Shown here: positions 32,699 through 34,370 of the stretch, piece by piece | How the letters are laid out: the number at the start of each line of letters is the position of its first letter | Position numbering within the stretch: the stretch's first letter is position 1 | NCBI GenBank assembly: GCA_029936875.1 | Contig: JAPYRS010000014.1 | Coordinates: 1 to 34,370 of the forward strand | Direction of reading: 5' to 3' | From: Alphaproteobacteria bacterium | Lineage (GTDB): Bacteria; Pseudomonadota; Alphaproteobacteria; SHVP01 | DNA length: 34,370 bases | Program-made: the position numbers and the translations under genes | Notes under the pieces: generated by a model | What the model was told of the DNA's origin: nothing | Database searches by the model: none | Seen by the model: the letters and a program-made list of their open reading frames with translations, nothing else

Positions 32699-33049
32699 AG
32701 GGTGCTTCGCCGGGGCAATCTAAATGCAGATACCTGCCAAGGTCCGCTTTGGGTCAGGAGCGGAAGTTGTTCGAGGTCATCTGAATGTCGGCTCTTGGCC
32801 CAATAGCTGACCTTGACCCACAACTACCCACAAAGAAAATGGCGTCGTTGTGACGATTCGCCTCACCTCAAAAGGGGCCGCGGTCAGTACGGCTCACCAG
32901 AACCAATGGGCGCTTCCTGGGCATCCAAAGCGACCAACGCTGGTCACTCTGTGGTCACTCGAGGTCGCTGGCCGAGAGACCTTTTACCACCCCTGTTGCT
33001 GCCCAAAACGTTGCTCGCGAAGTGGCCGAAACGAAACTCGCAGAAACTA
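32699..33049. other. Intergenic region before tRNA-Thr
   Basis: 351 bp without a credible gene. It holds two related hairpins (32743-32764 and 32787-32811) and a short direct repeat, TGGTCACTC at 32941-32949 and 32952-32960. Open frames through it run into tRNA-Thr antisense sequence and are not genes. No integrase or attachment-site pair is visible. Confidence 0.5.
32743..32811. repeat. Pair of similar intergenic hairpin elements
   Basis: Copy 1: TCCGCT (32743-32748) pairs with AGCGGA (32759-32764) around TTGGGTCAGG. Copy 2: GTCGGCT (32787-32793) pairs, with one G-T wobble, with AGCTGAC (32805-32811) around CTTGGCCCAAT. The two are in opposite apparent orientation and resemble a short TCCGCTT...AAGCGGA element I recall from intergenic DNA of rhizobia and other Alphaproteobacteria. 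Confidence 0.4.
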
Positions 33050-33125
33050 TGGTGCCGGGTGCAGGAGTCGAACCCGCGACTTCTTGATTACAAATCAAGC
33101 GCTCTACCAACTGAGCTAACCCGGC
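33050..33125 (-). tRNA. tRNA-Thr (anticodon UGU)
   Basis: A 76-nt cloverleaf including an encoded CCA (33052-33050). Acceptor GCCGGGT/ACCCGGC, D-arm 'AGCTCAGTTGGTAGAGC', anticodon stem CTTGA/TCAAG with loop TTTGTAA (anticodon TGT, 34-36) and T-arm 'GCGGGTTCGACTCCTGC'. It reads ACA and, by wobble, other threonine codons. Confidence 0.97.
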
Positions 33126-33145
33126 GTGCCAAATTTCTTGCCGCT

Positions 33146-33175
33146 TCTATAGCGCAGCCGGGTGGCATGGTCATC
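33146..33175 (-). promoter_or_regulatory. Probable promoter of tRNA-Thr
   Basis: On the minus strand GATGAC (33175-33170) and TATAGA (33151-33146) are 18 bases apart, placing transcription start about 10-15 bases before the tRNA 5' end at 33125. Confidence 0.4.
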
Positions 33176-33250
33176 CCTCGAAGTGGCGCTTTAAACGGTG
33201 GTCGGACCGAGGAGCGGGGCCACTCGCGTCGAACCTAGTTCAGACGCAAT

Positions 33251-34114
33251 TCATTGGAATTCCCCCGGCCCAAACAGTTGCGAGAGGGCGACGGCGGCTG
33301 CATTTGAGACATTAAGACTCCCAATGCCGCCTCCGTCCGGGGTACTGCCCAACATCCCAGTGGCGTCGCAGGCCTCGCGGGTGAGCCGCCGCAGGCCGGA
33401 CCCTTCCGATCCCAGAACAAGCGCAATCGGTCCGCTTCGCGCCGCGTCCGGCAAAGTGCTGGCTGCGTCGGCCTCAAGTGCGACGGCCCAATATCCCATC
33501 TCTTTTAGTCGGCCCATCGCCCGGGCAAGGTTTGGCACCCGCACCAACGGCACGGATTCAAGTGCACCAGACGCGGCTTTGGCGAGGGTCCCGGTTTCCT
33601 GCGGCGCATGCCGGTCTGCCGTCACAATGCCAATCGCACCGAAAAAGGCGGCGGACCGCATGATCGCGCCAATATTATGGGGATCGGTAATCTGGTCCAT
33701 CACCACCACAACATGGCGGTGGCTCTGATTATGGGATTCGGGCGCGAGATCCTCGATTCCAACATCGGGAAGCGCACCCGCCAGTGCCGCCAACCCCTGA
33801 TGCACCGAATCGCGAGGCAGAAGGCCCTCCAAGGCCCGCTGTTCCATTTTTTCGGTGCGAATATCTTCGGGTCGTTCGTCCAGCGCGGCTGTCAGCGTGT
33901 CGCCGAATCGCTCCATTGCCGCCGCCGTCACGGCGAGGCGATGGATCGGACGATCATGATTTTCGAGCGCCGCCAGCACCGCATGGGCGCCAAAAAGCCA
34001 GAGTCCGCCTGGGTTTTTGCCGCGTCCGCGGAACGCACGGCGGCGTTCGGTTTTGGGCCTATCGGCGCCTGGAATCTCTATTTTTCTTGCCTTGCGGCGG
34101 TGCTTGCTTGCCAT
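33251..34114 (-). CDS. rlmB: 23S rRNA (guanosine-2'-O-)-methyltransferase RlmB (TrmH/SpoU family)
   Basis: A 287-residue SPOUT methyltransferase. The N-terminus is a basic tail ('ASKHRRKARK') followed by the substrate-binding domain starting 'LWLFGAHAVLAALEN'. The C-terminal knot has the three SpoU motifs: 'VMDQITDPHNIGAIMRSAAFFG', 'PIALVLGSEGSGLRRLTREACD' and 'GSLNVSNAAAVALSQLFG'. It should 2'-O-methylate G2251 in the ribosomal P-loop. The ATG at 34114 is chosen over an upstream start at 34141 because the basic tail begins there; the ribosome site is weak. It lies between tRNA-Thr (same strand) and tRNA-Tyr (opposite strand). An inverted repeat TTCCTT/AAGGAA (34167-34182) lies in its upstream region. 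Confidence 0.93.
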   Translation of the reverse strand: MASKHRRKARKIEIPGADRPKTERRRAFRGRGKNPGGLWLFGAHAVLAALENHDRPIHRLAVTAAAMERFGDTLTAALDERPEDIRTEKMEQRALEGLLPRDSVHQGLAALAGALPDVGIEDLAPESHNQSHRHVVVVMDQITDPHNIGAIMRSAAFFGAIGIVTADRHAPQETGTLAKAASGALESVPLVRVPNLARAMGRLKEMGYWAVALEADAASTLPDAARSGPIALVLGSEGSGLRRLTREACDATGMLGSTPDGGGIGSLNVSNAAAVALSQLFGPGEFQ

Positions 34115-34216
34115 GACTGTCTTTACTATATTGCACAGCACAATTGGTGAACGGCCAAAACGTCGATTCCTTAAAAAAGGAAGGGAGGCGCACGGTTCTG
34201 TTTGCTCATTTTGGCG

Positions 34217-34244
34217 TTGACTTAAGGGCGCGCATCCGCATATT
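34217..34244 (+). promoter_or_regulatory. Probable promoter of tRNA-Tyr
   Basis: TTGACT (34217-34222), a 16-base spacer and CATATT (34239-34244), a typical strong alphaproteobacterial stable-RNA layout. Expected transcription start is about 35 bases before the tRNA. Confidence 0.5.
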
Positions 34245-34284
34245 GCGGGCGCTTATTCCGGGATTTCAGAGTTATCGAGATATT

Positions 34285-34370
34285 GGAGGAGTGCCCGAGT
34301 GGCTAAAGGGGACGGGCTGTAAACCCGTTGGCGTACGCCTACGTTGGTTCGAATCCAACCTCCTCCACCA
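34285..34370 (+). tRNA. tRNA-Tyr (anticodon GUA)
   Basis: An 86-nt class II tRNA with long variable arm and encoded CCA ending exactly at the window edge. Acceptor GGAGGAG pairs with CTCCTCC; anticodon stem ACGGG/CCCGT encloses CTGTAAA (anticodon GTA); variable arm 'TGGCGTACGCCTACG'; T-arm 'GTTGGTTCGAATCCAAC'. Confidence 0.97.

Noticed and set aside
32941-32960. Direct repeat TGGTCACTC considered as an attachment site or start of an array
   Set aside because: Only two 9-bp copies at 11-bp spacing, no integrase and no spacer pattern.
32813-33238. Open frames ending in 'SRTRDFLITNQALYQLS'-like or 'QESNPRLLDYKSSALPTEL' sequence
   Set aside because: These peptides are the well-known false translation of antisense tRNA; the real feature is tRNA-Thr.

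Overview
The window reads as GC-rich chromosomal DNA of an alphaproteobacterium. Supporting signs are an MmcB-family DNA-repair gene, a ThrH phosphatase, an rlmB gene flanked by tRNA-Thr(UGU) and tRNA-Tyr(GUA), and many NodB/PuuE-like, VOC, IorAB-type and EamA genes typical of Rhodospirillales- or Hyphomicrobiales-like metabolic accessory regions. The tRNA-Thr / rlmB / tRNA-Tyr edge resembles the block that in many Alphaproteobacteria precedes tuf, secE-nusG and rpoBC; this placement is inference. I found no prophage, transposase or CRISPR array.

Layout. 41-2236: NodB/PuuE-type deacetylase and a methyltransferase, convergent around a bidirectional terminator. 2339-4978: a tightly coupled minus-strand cassette of aconitase-family large subunit, small subunit and ICL/PEP-mutase-family lyase, the same set as dimethylmaleate hydratase plus dimethylmalate lyase. 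5177-5888: a small membrane protein and an NTF2-like protein. 5973-12308: a minus-strand run of SDR dehydrogenase, two double-domain alpha/beta-hydrolase-fold proteins with no serine nucleophile in any of four domains, a GT9 glycosyltransferase, an AhpD/CMD protein with a 31-bp triple repeat at its 3' end, and a frameshifted RidA-like gene. 12509-19915: a membrane protein, a double nitrilase whose second domain has lost its catalytic residues, two VOC proteins, a glutathionyl-hydroquinone-reductase-like GST, an Asp/Glu-racemase-fold protein without the usual cysteines, an NmrA-type protein and mmcB. 19912-22648: IorA/IorB-type molybdenum hydroxylase. 22825-26696: ASCH, sugar dehydrogenase, alpha/beta hydrolase and tyrosine phosphatase in a compact operon, followed by thrH. 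26705-28004 and 31357-32698: two zones of gene fragments (TPR-sulfotransferase and AHSA1; redox adenylate cyclase and SnoaL). 28075-31036: nitroreductase, Bcr/CflA-type MFS exporter, EamA transporter. 33050-34370: tRNA-Thr, rlmB, tRNA-Tyr.

Together the genes suggest an accessory catabolic or detoxification region for small organic molecules: molybdenum hydroxylation, C-N hydrolysis, lyase and hydratase steps, quinone and glutathione chemistry, nitroreduction and efflux. No single pathway can be proven from sequence alone. The most unusual content is the set of duplicated enzyme folds whose catalytic positions are replaced (alpha/beta hydrolases, second nitrilase domain, racemase). The most visible damage is a set of frameshifts and fragment junctions, some of which could be assembly errors.
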